From contig NZ_SIZW01000040.1 of assembly GCF_009866805.1 (NCBI RefSeq), forward strand, positions 372,001 through 436,000: DNA of 64,000 nt, in the 5' to 3' direction. Of the stretch, positions 45,561-53,759 are shown piece by piece. The stretch comes from Schauerella aestuarii (GTDB taxonomy: Bacteria > Pseudomonadota > Gammaproteobacteria > Burkholderiales > Burkholderiaceae_B). Below the pieces are notes generated by a model. The model did no database searches and was not told the DNA's origin. It saw only the letters and a list, made by a program, of their open reading frames with translations. The number at the start of each line of letters is the position of its first letter. Position 1 is the stretch's first letter. Made by a program: the position numbers and the translations under genes.

Positions 45561-45609
45561 GCGTGCTGCGTGCTGCGTGCTTCGTGCTTCGTGCTTCGTA
45601 TTGCGTGTC
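45561..45609. repeat. 7-bp tandem array, 7 units
   Basis: Three GCGTGCT units, two TCGTGCT units, then TCGTATT and GCGTGTC, head to tail. Heptamer arrays of this kind can change copy number by slippage. It ends 48 bases past the ArnT-like stop on the downstream side. Confidence 0.75.
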
Positions 45610-45656
45610 GCGCAGGCAGTGCATGTGGGCCGCGGTATGCGCCCCCCGCGGCTGCA

Positions 45657-47258
45657 TCAGCCCGGTGTTGCACACCGATACGGCGCCGGCAAGTCATGCG
45701 CATTCGCCAGCCATACCGTGTAGCGGCCACGGGTGAAACGGGGCACGGTCGGCGCAAACGCAAAGTCGCCCTGTGAATCTTGCTCGCGGCCCCATACCCA
45801 AATACGGCGATGTTCATTTTCCGGCGCGCACATTCTGGCGCGGAGTTGCTCAAGCGTCACCAACACCTCCCCAGCGGAGGTCGGCGCGAACTTGGACGCG
45901 TCAAATAATTCTTTGCGCCAGTTGTCGCGTTTTGCGATATCGGGCGACGTCCAGTCGTCCAGAATCCACATCGGTTTTTTCAGTTGGGCATACAGCGGCA
46001 GATCGAAAGGCAGGCTACCCAAGGTCAAAACGATATCGCTGGATTGCACGCGACGCTTGAGCAACTGTGCAGCGTCGCGGCCCGAGCCGCCATCGCGCGC
46101 GGCGGCAATGCCCACCACGATCAAGCACAGCAGCGCCGCGATCCCGATCGTCACGCCGAAGGCACGTGTGAACACATGCCGTTGCGCAACCTTGGGCTTA
46201 TGCATCAGCACCAGTCTGCACAGAAAAAAGGCCAGCGGCGGCAGTAATGGCAGCACATAGCCGATCAGCTTCGAGTGCGGAATCGAGAAGAACACGAGAA
46301 TGACGGCAAACCAGACGCTCATCAACTTCGCTGCATCATCGCTCCAGAACAAGGCTTTGAGCGACACCGATTTTGCTTTTGCCAACCAGAGCGTCCAGGG
46401 CAAGGTCATCGCAAGAATGACCGGCACATAAAAGAACATCGGCTGGGTATTGTTGTAGCCCACGCTCGCAAACCGATCGAGTTGCTGCACGATAAAGAAA
46501 TAGTGAAAGAAGTCTGGAAACTTCCATTGCATGATCAAGAACCACGGCAGCGCGGCAATCAGGAAGGCGGCAATCGGCGCGGACGATAGCAGCATCAACA
46601 GTGCGCGCGGGCGGCGCGTGGCCAAGGCCCAAGCCACCAGGATCGCGCCGGGCAGGGCAACACCAATCAACCCTTTGGCCAACACGCCGGCAGCCGCAAG
46701 CAAGGCGACTGCGACGATCGCGCGCCGCGATGGCGCCGGCGCCAACATTACGGTTGCGCCTTGCAAAACAGTGGCGCCGATCAACCCGGCGACCAGCATG
46801 TCGAGATTGGCGAATTGCGCACCGCCATAGAAAAACGGCATCGTGGCCAACACGAGCAGGGTGGCCACGGCGATCTTGCGATCGAAAAATGCCGTCAGAA
46901 AACGCAGCATCATCGTCACGATCAGCAGTGCGGCCAGGAGCGACGGCAAACGCGCCGCCCAAGGATTGACGCCAAAGATCATGAACGAGATATCGCATAG
47001 CCAGTAGTAGAGCGGCGGCTTGTGAAAGTACGGCATGCCATTGAGCAATGGCGTCAACGGCGAATGGGAACGCAACATGTCCCATGCCACGCCGGCATAT
47101 CTGCCCTCGTCGGGCAGCGTCAGCGGACGTAGCCAAGAGAGTGCACCCAGCCAGAAACCGATGACCATGACGATCGTGGCGTCGGATACCGCATCCAGAC
47201 GCAACGCGGGCAGCACCGGTGCGGCGGTCGTGCGAAATCTTGAGGGGGAGTAGTTCAT
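45657..47258 (-). CDS. ArnT-like glycosyltransferase family 39 (PMT_2) protein
   Basis: The 533-residue protein has about 11-12 membrane helices. The periplasmic catalytic loop LPDEGRYAGVAWDMLRSHSPLTPLLNG carries the essential DE, followed by PYFHKPPLYYWLCDISFMIFG, as in ArnT and PMT enzymes. These transfer a sugar from undecaprenyl phosphate to lipid A or a protein/lipid acceptor on the outer face of the inner membrane. Start 47258 (MNYSPSRF) is used; the frame is open further upstream only because it reads through tRNA-Leu. The exact donor and acceptor are unknown. Confidence 0.88.
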   Translation of the reverse strand: MNYSPSRFRTTAAPVLPALRLDAVSDATIVMVIGFWLGALSWLRPLTLPDEGRYAGVAWDMLRSHSPLTPLLNGMPYFHKPPLYYWLCDISFMIFGVNPWAARLPSLLAALLIVTMMLRFLTAFFDRKIAVATLLVLATMPFFYGGAQFANLDMLVAGLIGATVLQGATVMLAPAPSRRAIVAVALLAAAGVLAKGLIGVALPGAILVAWALATRRPRALLMLLSSAPIAAFLIAALPWFLIMQWKFPDFFHYFFIVQQLDRFASVGYNNTQPMFFYVPVILAMTLPWTLWLAKAKSVSLKALFWSDDAAKLMSVWFAVILVFFSIPHSKLIGYVLPLLPPLAFFLCRLVLMHKPKVAQRHVFTRAFGVTIGIAALLCLIVVGIAAARDGGSGRDAAQLLKRRVQSSDIVLTLGSLPFDLPLYAQLKKPMWILDDWTSPDIAKRDNWRKELFDASKFAPTSAGEVLVTLEQLRARMCAPENEHRRIWVWGREQDSQGDFAFAPTVPRFTRGRYTVWLANAHDLPAPYRCATPG

Positions 47259-47359
47259 GTCTTGCCTGGTAAAGGCCGCTCGCGGCGGGTAGCGCACGAA
47301 CGATAGGCGGCAAGACGTTGAATCGGCGTCAAAAGACGCGGGATGGGCAGACCCAAAGA

Positions 47360-47391
47360 AAAAGGCCCGCGAGCACAGCGCGCGGGCCTTT
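47360..47391 (-). terminator. terminator after tRNA-Leu(UAA)
   Basis: AAAGGCCCGCG and CGCGGGCCTTT form an 11-bp stem; on the minus strand the T tract follows. It stops the tRNA transcript before the ArnT-like gene. Confidence 0.8.
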
Positions 47392-47398
47392 GAATACC

Positions 47399-47483
47399 TG
47401 GTGCACCCAGCCGGAATCGAACCGGCACGACTTGCGTCGAGGGATTTTAAGTCCCTTGCGTCTACCAATTTCGCCATGGGTGC
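47399..47483 (-). tRNA. tRNA-Leu(UAA)
   Basis: On the minus strand GCACCCA begins the acceptor stem, paired with the 3' TGGGTGC, with CCA encoded. The anticodon loop CTTAAAA gives UAA. A long variable arm and TTCGATT T-loop confirm leucine. Confidence 0.97.
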
Positions 47484-47552
47484 GGCGGATAAACCGGCGA
47501 TGCCAGCTTATCGACGAGGGCGAATTCTACCGGAAGTCGCCCGGGATCACGA

Positions 47553-49169
47553 TCAGGCGCCTGCGAGCGCCAAAGGCGCAGCGTAGCCGCCATTGGCGTC
47601 TTGCCCGTGAGCCTGTTCATGACCCGACAGCTTGAACACCGATACAGCAGCCGCCAGGTGGCCGGCTTGTTCTTCGAGTGACGCCGCAGCGGCTGCAGCT
47701 TGCTCGACCAGCGATGCGTTCTGCTGGGTGACCTGATCCATCTGCGACACGGCCAGATTGACCTGGTCGATGCCGCTCGACTGCTCCTGTGAGGCTGCTG
47801 CAATCTCGCCCATGATGTCGGTGACGCGTTTCACCGAGGCGACGATTTCCTGCATCGTGGTGCCGGCGGCGTCGGCTTGGCCTGAGCCTGCATTCACGCG
47901 TTCGACCGACTCGGAGATCAACTGCTTGATTTCGCGAGCGGCTTGCGCGCTGCGTTGTGCAAGCGTGCGCACTTCACCGGCCACGACGGCAAAGCCTTTG
48001 CCTTGCTCGCCGGCACGGGCCGATTCGACGGCGGCATTGAGGGCCAGGATATTTGTCTGAAAGGCGATGCTTTCGATCACGCTCACGATGTCGGCAATCT
48101 TCACCGAACTTTGCGAAATCGCGCGCATCGTATTCACAACCTGGTCGACCGCGTGGCCGCCGCGTTGCGCAACCGATTCGGCGTTGGCCGCCAATTGATT
48201 GGCTTGACGCGCATTGTCGGCATTTTGTTTGACGGTCGAGGCCAGCTCCTCCATGCTCGCAGCCGTTTCCTCAAGCGAGGCGGCCTGCTCTTCTGTACGG
48301 CCTGAGAGATCCGTATTGCCGGCGGCGATTTCGCGCGCGCCGAGGTCGATTTCATGCACGCCATGACGCACGGCCGTGACGGTGTTGACCAGGCCGTCCT
48401 GCATGCGGCGCACGGCGGCAAACAGCACACCGATTTCGTTGTTCGACCTTACGGCAACAGGCGTGGACAGATCGCCTGCGGCGATATGGTCGAACGTGCG
48501 TTCGGCTTCGCGCAAGGGGCGCAGAATGCCGCGCGTCATGAAGAGCCAGCAGATGGCCGCCAACGCCAGCGCCAGCACGATCGAGCCGATGGCGAGGTTC
48601 TGCGCCATCGTGTAGCGGGCATCGGCGTTGGCCATTGCCTGCACACTGCGTTCGTCGGCGCGCTTCAAGAAGGCGCGATACGCCGTTTCGAACGTGGTGC
48701 CCGCATCACGAGCCCGCAGATTAGCGTCGTTGTAGGCATTCAGATCGATGTCTTCCACAGCCTTTTGTTGCTCCATCACGAGGCTGCGGTACGCCCCGTA
48801 GACTTTGTCGACATCGGCTGCGAGTTGTGCGGCATTCGGGTCTTTCGGTACTGCCATGAAACGCTTGAACTGAACATCGCCTTGATCGAGCAACGCCTGA
48901 CTGCGTTGCTTGCTGGTGTTGGCATTTTCAAGTTGACCGGCCTGCATCTCCAGAAAGCCGCCGGCCAGTGCCAGGCGGCTGCGCGTGAACAGGGCGTAGG
49001 TTTCCTGCAGCGGGTTGCGCTGCTCGACACTCAATTGATTGAATTCCTGCAGCGCTGTACGCGCATCGAAGGCGTCGCGCCATCCCAATGCGCTTGATGC
49101 CAACAGTGCCAGTATGAAGGCACCCATCACCAGCATCATGCCGGTGCTTAATTTGATACGACCGAGCAT
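47553..49169 (-). CDS. methyl-accepting chemotaxis protein
   Basis: The 538-residue receptor has a first membrane helix at about 10-30 (LSTGMMLVMGAFILALLASSALGW), a periplasmic four-helix-bundle domain of about 155 residues, a second helix near 188-210, a HAMP domain (RGILRPLREAERTFDHIAAGDLSTPV) and a long cytoplasmic coiled coil. The signalling tip is NILALNAAVESARAGEQGKG. Methylation helices flank it. There is no C-terminal NWETF-type CheR tether; the end is GGYAAPLALAGA. GGAG lies before ATG 49169. It stands alone between tRNA-Leu and tRNA-Ser genes. Confidence 0.96.
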   Translation of the reverse strand: MLGRIKLSTGMMLVMGAFILALLASSALGWRDAFDARTALQEFNQLSVEQRNPLQETYALFTRSRLALAGGFLEMQAGQLENANTSKQRSQALLDQGDVQFKRFMAVPKDPNAAQLAADVDKVYGAYRSLVMEQQKAVEDIDLNAYNDANLRARDAGTTFETAYRAFLKRADERSVQAMANADARYTMAQNLAIGSIVLALALAAICWLFMTRGILRPLREAERTFDHIAAGDLSTPVAVRSNNEIGVLFAAVRRMQDGLVNTVTAVRHGVHEIDLGAREIAAGNTDLSGRTEEQAASLEETAASMEELASTVKQNADNARQANQLAANAESVAQRGGHAVDQVVNTMRAISQSSVKIADIVSVIESIAFQTNILALNAAVESARAGEQGKGFAVVAGEVRTLAQRSAQAAREIKQLISESVERVNAGSGQADAAGTTMQEIVASVKRVTDIMGEIAAASQEQSSGIDQVNLAVSQMDQVTQQNASLVEQAAAAAASLEEQAGHLAAAVSVFKLSGHEQAHGQDANGGYAAPLALAGA

Positions 49170-49352
49170 CACGCTCTCCAAAGCAAATAAAGAGGTGCGC
49201 GCGCATGCCGGCGGCAGGCCGCATCACCTGTAAGAAGGCTTGGAATATACGGGGCGCCGAAGCACGGTCAATGCGGGAACAGCAGCCAAATATGGGGTGC
49301 TTTCCTGGTTTCAGGCCAATGACAGCTTTGCCGGGAGGCATCTTCGCCGTCA

Positions 49353-49440
49353 TGGCGGAAGCGGTGAGATTCGAACTCACGAAAGGTTGCCCTTTGCCGG
49401 TTTTCAAGACCGGTGCAATCGACCACTCTGCCACGCTTCC
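49353..49440 (-). tRNA. tRNA-Ser(UGA)
   Basis: The minus strand starts GGAAGCG and pairs with CGCTTCC, with discriminator G and CCA. The anticodon loop CTTGAAA gives UGA. The variable arm is long, as in serine tRNAs. Confidence 0.97.
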
Positions 49441-49592
49441 TGTCTCGTGCCGCCCCGTGTGGGGCGATCTCGGCACGGGCGCAATATATCCCTGTGCCGC
49501 CGAGGGGCCGAATTATATCCTGACCGCCACTTCAGGTATCTTGTGGGCTGAAAATATGGGTGTGACCCTATCAAGCAAGAGGAGTGAGATCG

Positions 49593-50570
49593 ATGCGCGC
49601 AGTTGAAATTACGCAGCCGGGAGGCCCTGAAGTATTGGTGGCCTGTGAACGCCCCACGCCCGAGCCTGGCGCCGGCGAGGTGCTGATCAAGGTGACCGCG
49701 GCAGGTATCAACCGCCCGGATGTGTTCCAGCGGCAAGGCAATTACGCACCGCCGCCCGGCACCTCGGATATCCCGGGGCTGGAAGTCGCGGGTGAGATTG
49801 TGAAAGGCGATGCGGCAGCGGGCGGCTTCAAGATCGGCGATCGCGTATGTGCATTGATCGCCGGCGGCGGCTATGCCGAATATGCCGTGGCGCCGGCCGT
49901 ACAGTGCATGCCGATTCCGGAGGGGCTGTCGGACATCGAAGCCGCCGGTCTGCCGGAAACGTACTTCACGGTGTGGAGCAACGTTTTCATGCGTGGGCAA
50001 TTGAAGGGCGATGAAACCCTGCTGGTGCATGGCGGCGCGAGCGGCATCGGCACGACCGCGATTCAGATTGCCCGCGCCATGGGGCACACGGTGTATGCCA
50101 CCGTGGGGAGCGATGACCGTGCACGCGCCGTCGAGAAGCTGGGTGCCGCGCACGGGATCAACTACAAAACGGAAGATTTTGTGGTCGAAATCGCGCGTCT
50201 GACGGATAAGAAGGGCGTGGATGTGATCCTGGATATGGTGGCGGGCGACTACGGCCCTCGCAACGTGCAGGCACTGGCCGATGACGGCCGTGTGGTCGTC
50301 ATCGCCTTGTTGGGCGGGTCGAAGGGCACGCTGGACTTCAACCAGATCATGCGCCGCCGCCTGACCATCACCGGATCCACATTGCGGCCGAGGCCGATTT
50401 CGTTCAAGGCCGAGATTGCGCGTGAGCTGCGCGAACAAGTGTGGCCGCTGCTGACGGACAAGAAGATCAAGCCGATCATTCACGCGACGTTTCCGCTGGC
50501 GGATGCGTCGAAGGGGCATGCCATGATGGACGCCGGTGAGCAGATCGGGAAAATCATCTTGACCGTATAA
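49593..50570 (+). CDS. NAD(P)H-quinone oxidoreductase, zeta-crystallin type
   Basis: The 325-residue MDR-family protein has ITQPGGPEVLVACERPTPEPGAGEVLIKV, NRPDVFQRQGNYAPPPG, a Rossmann motif VHGGASGIGTTAIQIARAMG and ALLGGSKGTLDFNQIMRRRLTITGSTLRPRP. It lacks the catalytic-zinc ligands of alcohol dehydrogenases and is of the PIG3/QOR type, reducing quinones with NADPH. AGGAG lies eight bases before the start. It sits just upstream of tpiA as in relatives. Confidence 0.92.
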   Translation: MRAVEITQPGGPEVLVACERPTPEPGAGEVLIKVTAAGINRPDVFQRQGNYAPPPGTSDIPGLEVAGEIVKGDAAAGGFKIGDRVCALIAGGGYAEYAVAPAVQCMPIPEGLSDIEAAGLPETYFTVWSNVFMRGQLKGDETLLVHGGASGIGTTAIQIARAMGHTVYATVGSDDRARAVEKLGAAHGINYKTEDFVVEIARLTDKKGVDVILDMVAGDYGPRNVQALADDGRVVVIALLGGSKGTLDFNQIMRRRLTITGSTLRPRPISFKAEIARELREQVWPLLTDKKIKPIIHATFPLADASKGHAMMDAGEQIGKIILTV

Positions 50571-50657
50571 CAACGGTGTCATACGCGTTGGTCCACAAAA
50601 GGATACAATAGTGGGTTCGACCCGGACCGATTCGGGCACCTACTAGACAAACGCGAC

Positions 50658-51446
50658 ATGACATCTGCCAATTCAGCCACTGCGGCTCGCCCCCGCCTCG
50701 TGCTGGGCAACTGGAAAATGCACGGCAATCTGGCCGACAACGCCCGGTTGCTCAGCCAGTTGCACGCTGTAGCCGCTGCCGACGGCACGCTCTCCGCCCG
50801 ATGCGCCATCGGCGTGTGCGTGCCGTTTCCCTATCTTGCCCAAGTGGCTGCCGCGCTGGCGGACAGCCCGGTCTCGTGGGGCGCGCAAGATGTGAGCGTG
50901 CACGAGCAGGGTGCCTATACCGGCGAAGTCTCGGGCACGATGCTGCGCGACTTCGGTTGCCGTTGGGCCTTGGTCGGTCACTCCGAGCGCCGCATGTATC
51001 ACGGTGAATCGGATCAGTTGGTGGCCGAGAAAGCTCAGGCGGCACTCAAGGCGGGTTTGACGCCCGTCGTGTGTGTAGGCGAAACGCTGCAGGATCGCGA
51101 AGCGGGCAATACGCTTGCCGTGATCGAGCGTCAATTGGCGCCCGTGCTGGCGCTGGGGGCTGAAAGCCTGGGCAAGATGGTGCTGGCGTACGAGCCCGTC
51201 TGGGCCATCGGCACCGGCCTTACCGCCACACCCGAGCAAGCGCAGGAAGTGCACAGCGCGATTCGCGTCGCGTTGAGCGGTCTGGGCGCGCCGCAAGTAC
51301 AAGTGTTGTATGGCGGCAGCGTGAAGGCAGCCAATGCCGCCACATTGTTCACCATGCCCGATATCGATGGCGCGCTCGTGGGTGGCGCATCGTTGGTAGC
51401 GGAAGAATTCTGGCGTATCGCCGCGGCCGAAACGGCCACCGTTTAA
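50658..51446 (+). CDS. tpiA: triosephosphate isomerase
   Basis: The 262-residue protein begins with an extra Ala-rich dozen residues before LVLGNWKMHGN (substrate lysine). It has VGHSERR (catalytic His), VLAYEPVWAIGTGLTA (catalytic Glu) and YGGSVKAANAATLF. It interconverts dihydroxyacetone phosphate and glyceraldehyde-3-phosphate. A -10-like TACAAT lies at 50604-50609. Confidence 0.97.
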   Translation: MTSANSATAARPRLVLGNWKMHGNLADNARLLSQLHAVAAADGTLSARCAIGVCVPFPYLAQVAAALADSPVSWGAQDVSVHEQGAYTGEVSGTMLRDFGCRWALVGHSERRMYHGESDQLVAEKAQAALKAGLTPVVCVGETLQDREAGNTLAVIERQLAPVLALGAESLGKMVLAYEPVWAIGTGLTATPEQAQEVHSAIRVALSGLGAPQVQVLYGGSVKAANAATLFTMPDIDGALVGGASLVAEEFWRIAAAETATV

Positions 51447-51469
51447 GTATCCGTAGTCGGAGTCTGTAA

Positions 51470-51952
51470 ATGTCGTCAATGCTTACCATCGTGCTGATCG
51501 TCCAAGTTGTATCGGCACTGTCCATCATCGTTCTCGTGTTGCTGCAGCAAGGAAAGGGCGCCGACATGGGCTCGGCCTTCGGCACCGGCTCGGCCGGCAG
51601 CCTGTTCGGCGCGTCCGGCGCGGCCAACTTCCTGTCGCGTGCGACGAAGTGGGCAGCGGTGATCTTCTTTGCTTCCACCGCCGCATTGGCGTGGATGGGC
51701 CATCGTGGCGGCGCCACGGGCGCCGACTCGGGCCTGATGCAAAACTTCACGCCGGCCGATCGCTCCGTGCCGACGGCACCGGGCGCAGTGCCCCCGCCCG
51801 CCGGCTCGTCGGTGCCTGGCGCCGGTACGTCGACCGTGCCCGCCGCACCGGCCGCCCCAAGCGGTGCTGCCGTGCCGGCAGCCCCCGCCACCGGCGGCGC
51901 AACGGTACCCAGCGCACCCGCGCCGGCGACCGCGCCCGCCCCGGCAAAGTAA
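51470..51952 (+). CDS. secG: protein-export membrane protein SecG
   Basis: The 160-residue protein has the SecG core: helix 1 (MLTIVLIVQVVSALSIIVLVLLQQGKGADMG), the loop AFGTGSAGSLFGASGAANFLSRAT, and helix 2 (KWAAVIFFASTAALAWMG). SecG helps SecYE move proteins. The tail of about 75 residues is Pro/Ala/Gly/Thr/Val rich, making the protein longer than E. coli SecG (110 residues). It is 23 bp after tpiA and followed by a terminator. Confidence 0.95.
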   Translation: MSSMLTIVLIVQVVSALSIIVLVLLQQGKGADMGSAFGTGSAGSLFGASGAANFLSRATKWAAVIFFASTAALAWMGHRGGATGADSGLMQNFTPADRSVPTAPGAVPPPAGSSVPGAGTSTVPAAPAAPSGAAVPAAPATGGATVPSAPAPATAPAPAK

Positions 51953-51973
51953 GTCGCTAGACGATCGAAGAAG

Positions 51974-52002
51974 GGGCCGCAAAATATCGCGGCCGTTTTT
52001 TC
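51974..52002 (+). terminator. terminator after secG
   Basis: GGCCGC-AAAATATC-GCGGCC followed by GTTTTTT, 21 bases after the secG stop. Confidence 0.88.
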
Positions 52003-52031
52003 GATAGTGCGAACAAAGCATCAAAAGTTCG

Positions 52032-52040
52032 TGCTAGAAT
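52032..52040 (+). promoter_or_regulatory. extended -10 promoter of tRNA-Leu(GAG)
   Basis: TGC-TAGAAT is an extended -10 element about 40 bases before the tRNA. No good -35 hexamer is present, as the TGn element can compensate. Confidence 0.5.
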
Positions 52041-52080
52041 CTTGGTCTTTCCAGATCAATGGATTTGGAAAGACGGTCAA

Positions 52081-52165
52081 GCCGACGTGGTGAAATTGGT
52101 AGACACGCTATCTTGAGGGGGTAGTGGCGAAAGCTGTGCGAGTTCGAGTCTCGCCGTCGGCACCA
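52081..52165 (+). tRNA. tRNA-Leu(GAG)
   Basis: GCCGACG pairs with CGTCGGC, CCA is encoded, the anticodon loop TTGAGGG gives GAG, and the variable arm is long. It follows secG as in relatives. Confidence 0.97.
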
Positions 52166-52197
52166 AGAATTAAGATCGCAAGATCTGAGTGAATATG

Positions 52198-52233
52198 AAA
52201 AGCCCGCCAGAACGAAAGTTCGGCGGGCTTTTT
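52198..52233 (+). terminator. terminator after tRNA-Leu(GAG)
   Basis: GCCCGCC-A-GAAC and GTTC-GGCGGGC form a stem of 11 pairs with a GAAA loop; TTTTT follows. Confidence 0.88.
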
Positions 52234-52839
52234 CTCATGGTTTTGATAGTGTCTTAAGGTTAAGAGACTCCAACCACAACGGCATTGCTCCGGGCCGGGC
52301 GCGTCGGGAGAATTGAGAATAGGCTTGTGCTGGATTCAGCGCATCGTTGAAGTGTCCAAGCGCTATAGCCGTAACTGAAGGCCTTCAATTAGCACTCGCG
52401 CAGAAACTCGCTTTGATGGCTGAGCCCCCATGCGTTCTCCACAGTTTTCTGCGAGCAACTCGGTGTGTATTTCTGCGGAGGTACAACGCAGACCAGATGA
52501 TCGCGCTCACCCCTTCTATGCATTCGCGCCCATCTCATGACTACTGGGCGGCTTGAGGGGTACGGCCACAAAGACGAACCAAGGTTCGAGTATTGAGGGC
52601 AAGGACGGCATGGCGCAGTTCGATAACGACACCGCGCGTGCCGTCGATTACGCCCACAGTATCCCGCATCAGATCCAGTTTAGCGGCCAAGAAATTGATC
52701 TCGAAGCGATGATAATATTGTAAATTAGATTAACAAAATATCAGAAAGCTGTAATCTTAAAGGGCGAGAACTTCAAGTCCATCAAACAATCCGCACTGTC
52801 TGACAGAGCGATGATGGTGACCACAAAGAGGGAAAGGTA
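52234..52839. other. gene-poor, AT-richer stretch after tRNA-Leu(GAG)
   Basis: Between the tRNA terminator and the next secreted protein no full gene is seen. The 3' half (about 52700-52770) is clearly AT-rich, with runs such as TAATATTGTAAATTAG. One possible gene fragment lies inside (listed separately). I would expect nuoA here in many relatives; it is absent. Confidence 0.5.
52610..52723 (+). pseudogene. possible N-terminal gene fragment, 37 codons
   Basis: An ATG with AAGGA five bases upstream begins a short frame (MAQFDNDTARAVDYAHSIP...) with normal codon use that stops abruptly as the sequence turns AT-rich. It may be the start of a gene whose remainder was lost. I do not recognise the family. 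Confidence 0.3.
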
Positions 52840-53301
52840 ATGCGCGGACAATATTCAGCTTTTACCTTTGCAGTAGTTCTTGCAGTCGTCTCGTTCGTGG
52901 CTCCAGGCACAGGCTGGGCGAGGAACTGCAAGACGGGCCAACCGTGTGGAAACTCCTGTATTTCATGGAGTAAAACATGTCGAATCGGCTCCGGATCGTT
53001 CAGCGGCAGCTATAACACCGCGCCCGCCGCGCTGGCGGCGCCTGCCGCGACGGCAGTGAGCAAAGTGGTACCGGTTTCCAAGGCACCGCCACGGGAGGCA
53101 GGGGCGCTAGAACAGCAACGTACACTCGCCGTGGATGGGGCGGCATTTGAGTGGCCTGACTTTGAAGCGCCTGTGGCGGCCCATATTGCGAAGGGGTCGA
53201 AAGTGAGCGTCTACAGCAAACACCGCGAGTGGATACGAATATCGCCAGATCGAACGTTCCCAATCCAATGGGTTCCCGGTTCTGTCCTTGTGGCGCGCTG
53301 A
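52840..53301 (+). CDS. small secreted cysteine-motif protein, 153 aa
   Basis: A Sec signal (FTFAVVLAVVSFVAPGTGWA) is followed at once by a cysteine motif CKTGQPCGNSCISWSKTC. This CxxGxPCGxxCI arrangement occurs at the start or end of various small exported proteins and nucleases and may bind a metal or form disulfides. A flexible Ala/Val linker and a C-terminal SH3-like beta region (VAAHIAKGSKVSVYSKHREWIRIS) follow. GAGGGAAAGG lies before the start. Its role is unknown; the upstream DNA is AT-rich, which suggests recent arrival. Confidence 0.75.
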   Translation: MRGQYSAFTFAVVLAVVSFVAPGTGWARNCKTGQPCGNSCISWSKTCRIGSGSFSGSYNTAPAALAAPAATAVSKVVPVSKAPPREAGALEQQRTLAVDGAAFEWPDFEAPVAAHIAKGSKVSVYSKHREWIRISPDRTFPIQWVPGSVLVAR

Positions 53302-53397
53302 TGGGTGAACGTTCCTAACGTCTTGGTGCGCCAGAGATTGCAATCTACCGCATGATGGAATATCTGCAACCGCCTCTCTGAATGCTTCTCGGAAAGC

Positions 53398-53634
53398 TTA
53401 CGGGTGAGTGTCGTCGCTCGCGTGCCCCGATGACGTGTGCATCAAACCGTCGTTCCAGCCTGAGTCGATATCCCGTGTGATGGCTGCATTCAGCAGGCGT
53501 TCGGCACGTCTGAGTTCATAACAGGCTTGAGCATAAGCCGCGTATCTGGCCGAGCTGATCTTCATCGCAGGGCCATTTTGAAATTCCAGCACGATTCGCT
53601 GGGCATTCTTCAGATGTTTGAGTGCGCTTTCCAT
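53398..53634 (-). CDS. small helical hypothetical protein, 78 aa
   Basis: The helix-rich sequence MESALKHLKNAQRIVLEF...YELRRAERLLNAAITRDID has a charged tail ending in DDTHP. It could be an orphan regulator or a phage-type small protein. No ribosome site stands out and no family is recognised. Confidence 0.5.
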   Translation of the reverse strand: MESALKHLKNAQRIVLEFQNGPAMKISSARYAAYAQACYELRRAERLLNAAITRDIDSGWNDGLMHTSSGHASDDTHP

Positions 53635-53759
53635 TTGTTTTTGACGTTGATGGGCAGTGGTTTCATCAAAGCAAGAGGCATACCGAAAACGCGAATTTCG
53701 GCAAAGTCTGAAAATAAGGAAGTTTCATTCGGCTTCAGATTAGTCGGCCGATCAAGCTT

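Noticed and set aside
45657-47477. Longer N-terminus for the ArnT-like protein
   Set aside because: The extension is translated tRNA-Leu sequence and precedes the real signal-anchor; MNYSPSRF at 47258 is used.
52347-52571. Short frames on both strands in the gap after tRNA-Leu(GAG)
   Set aside because: No ribosome site, no recognisable motif, and they overlap each other; probably non-coding.
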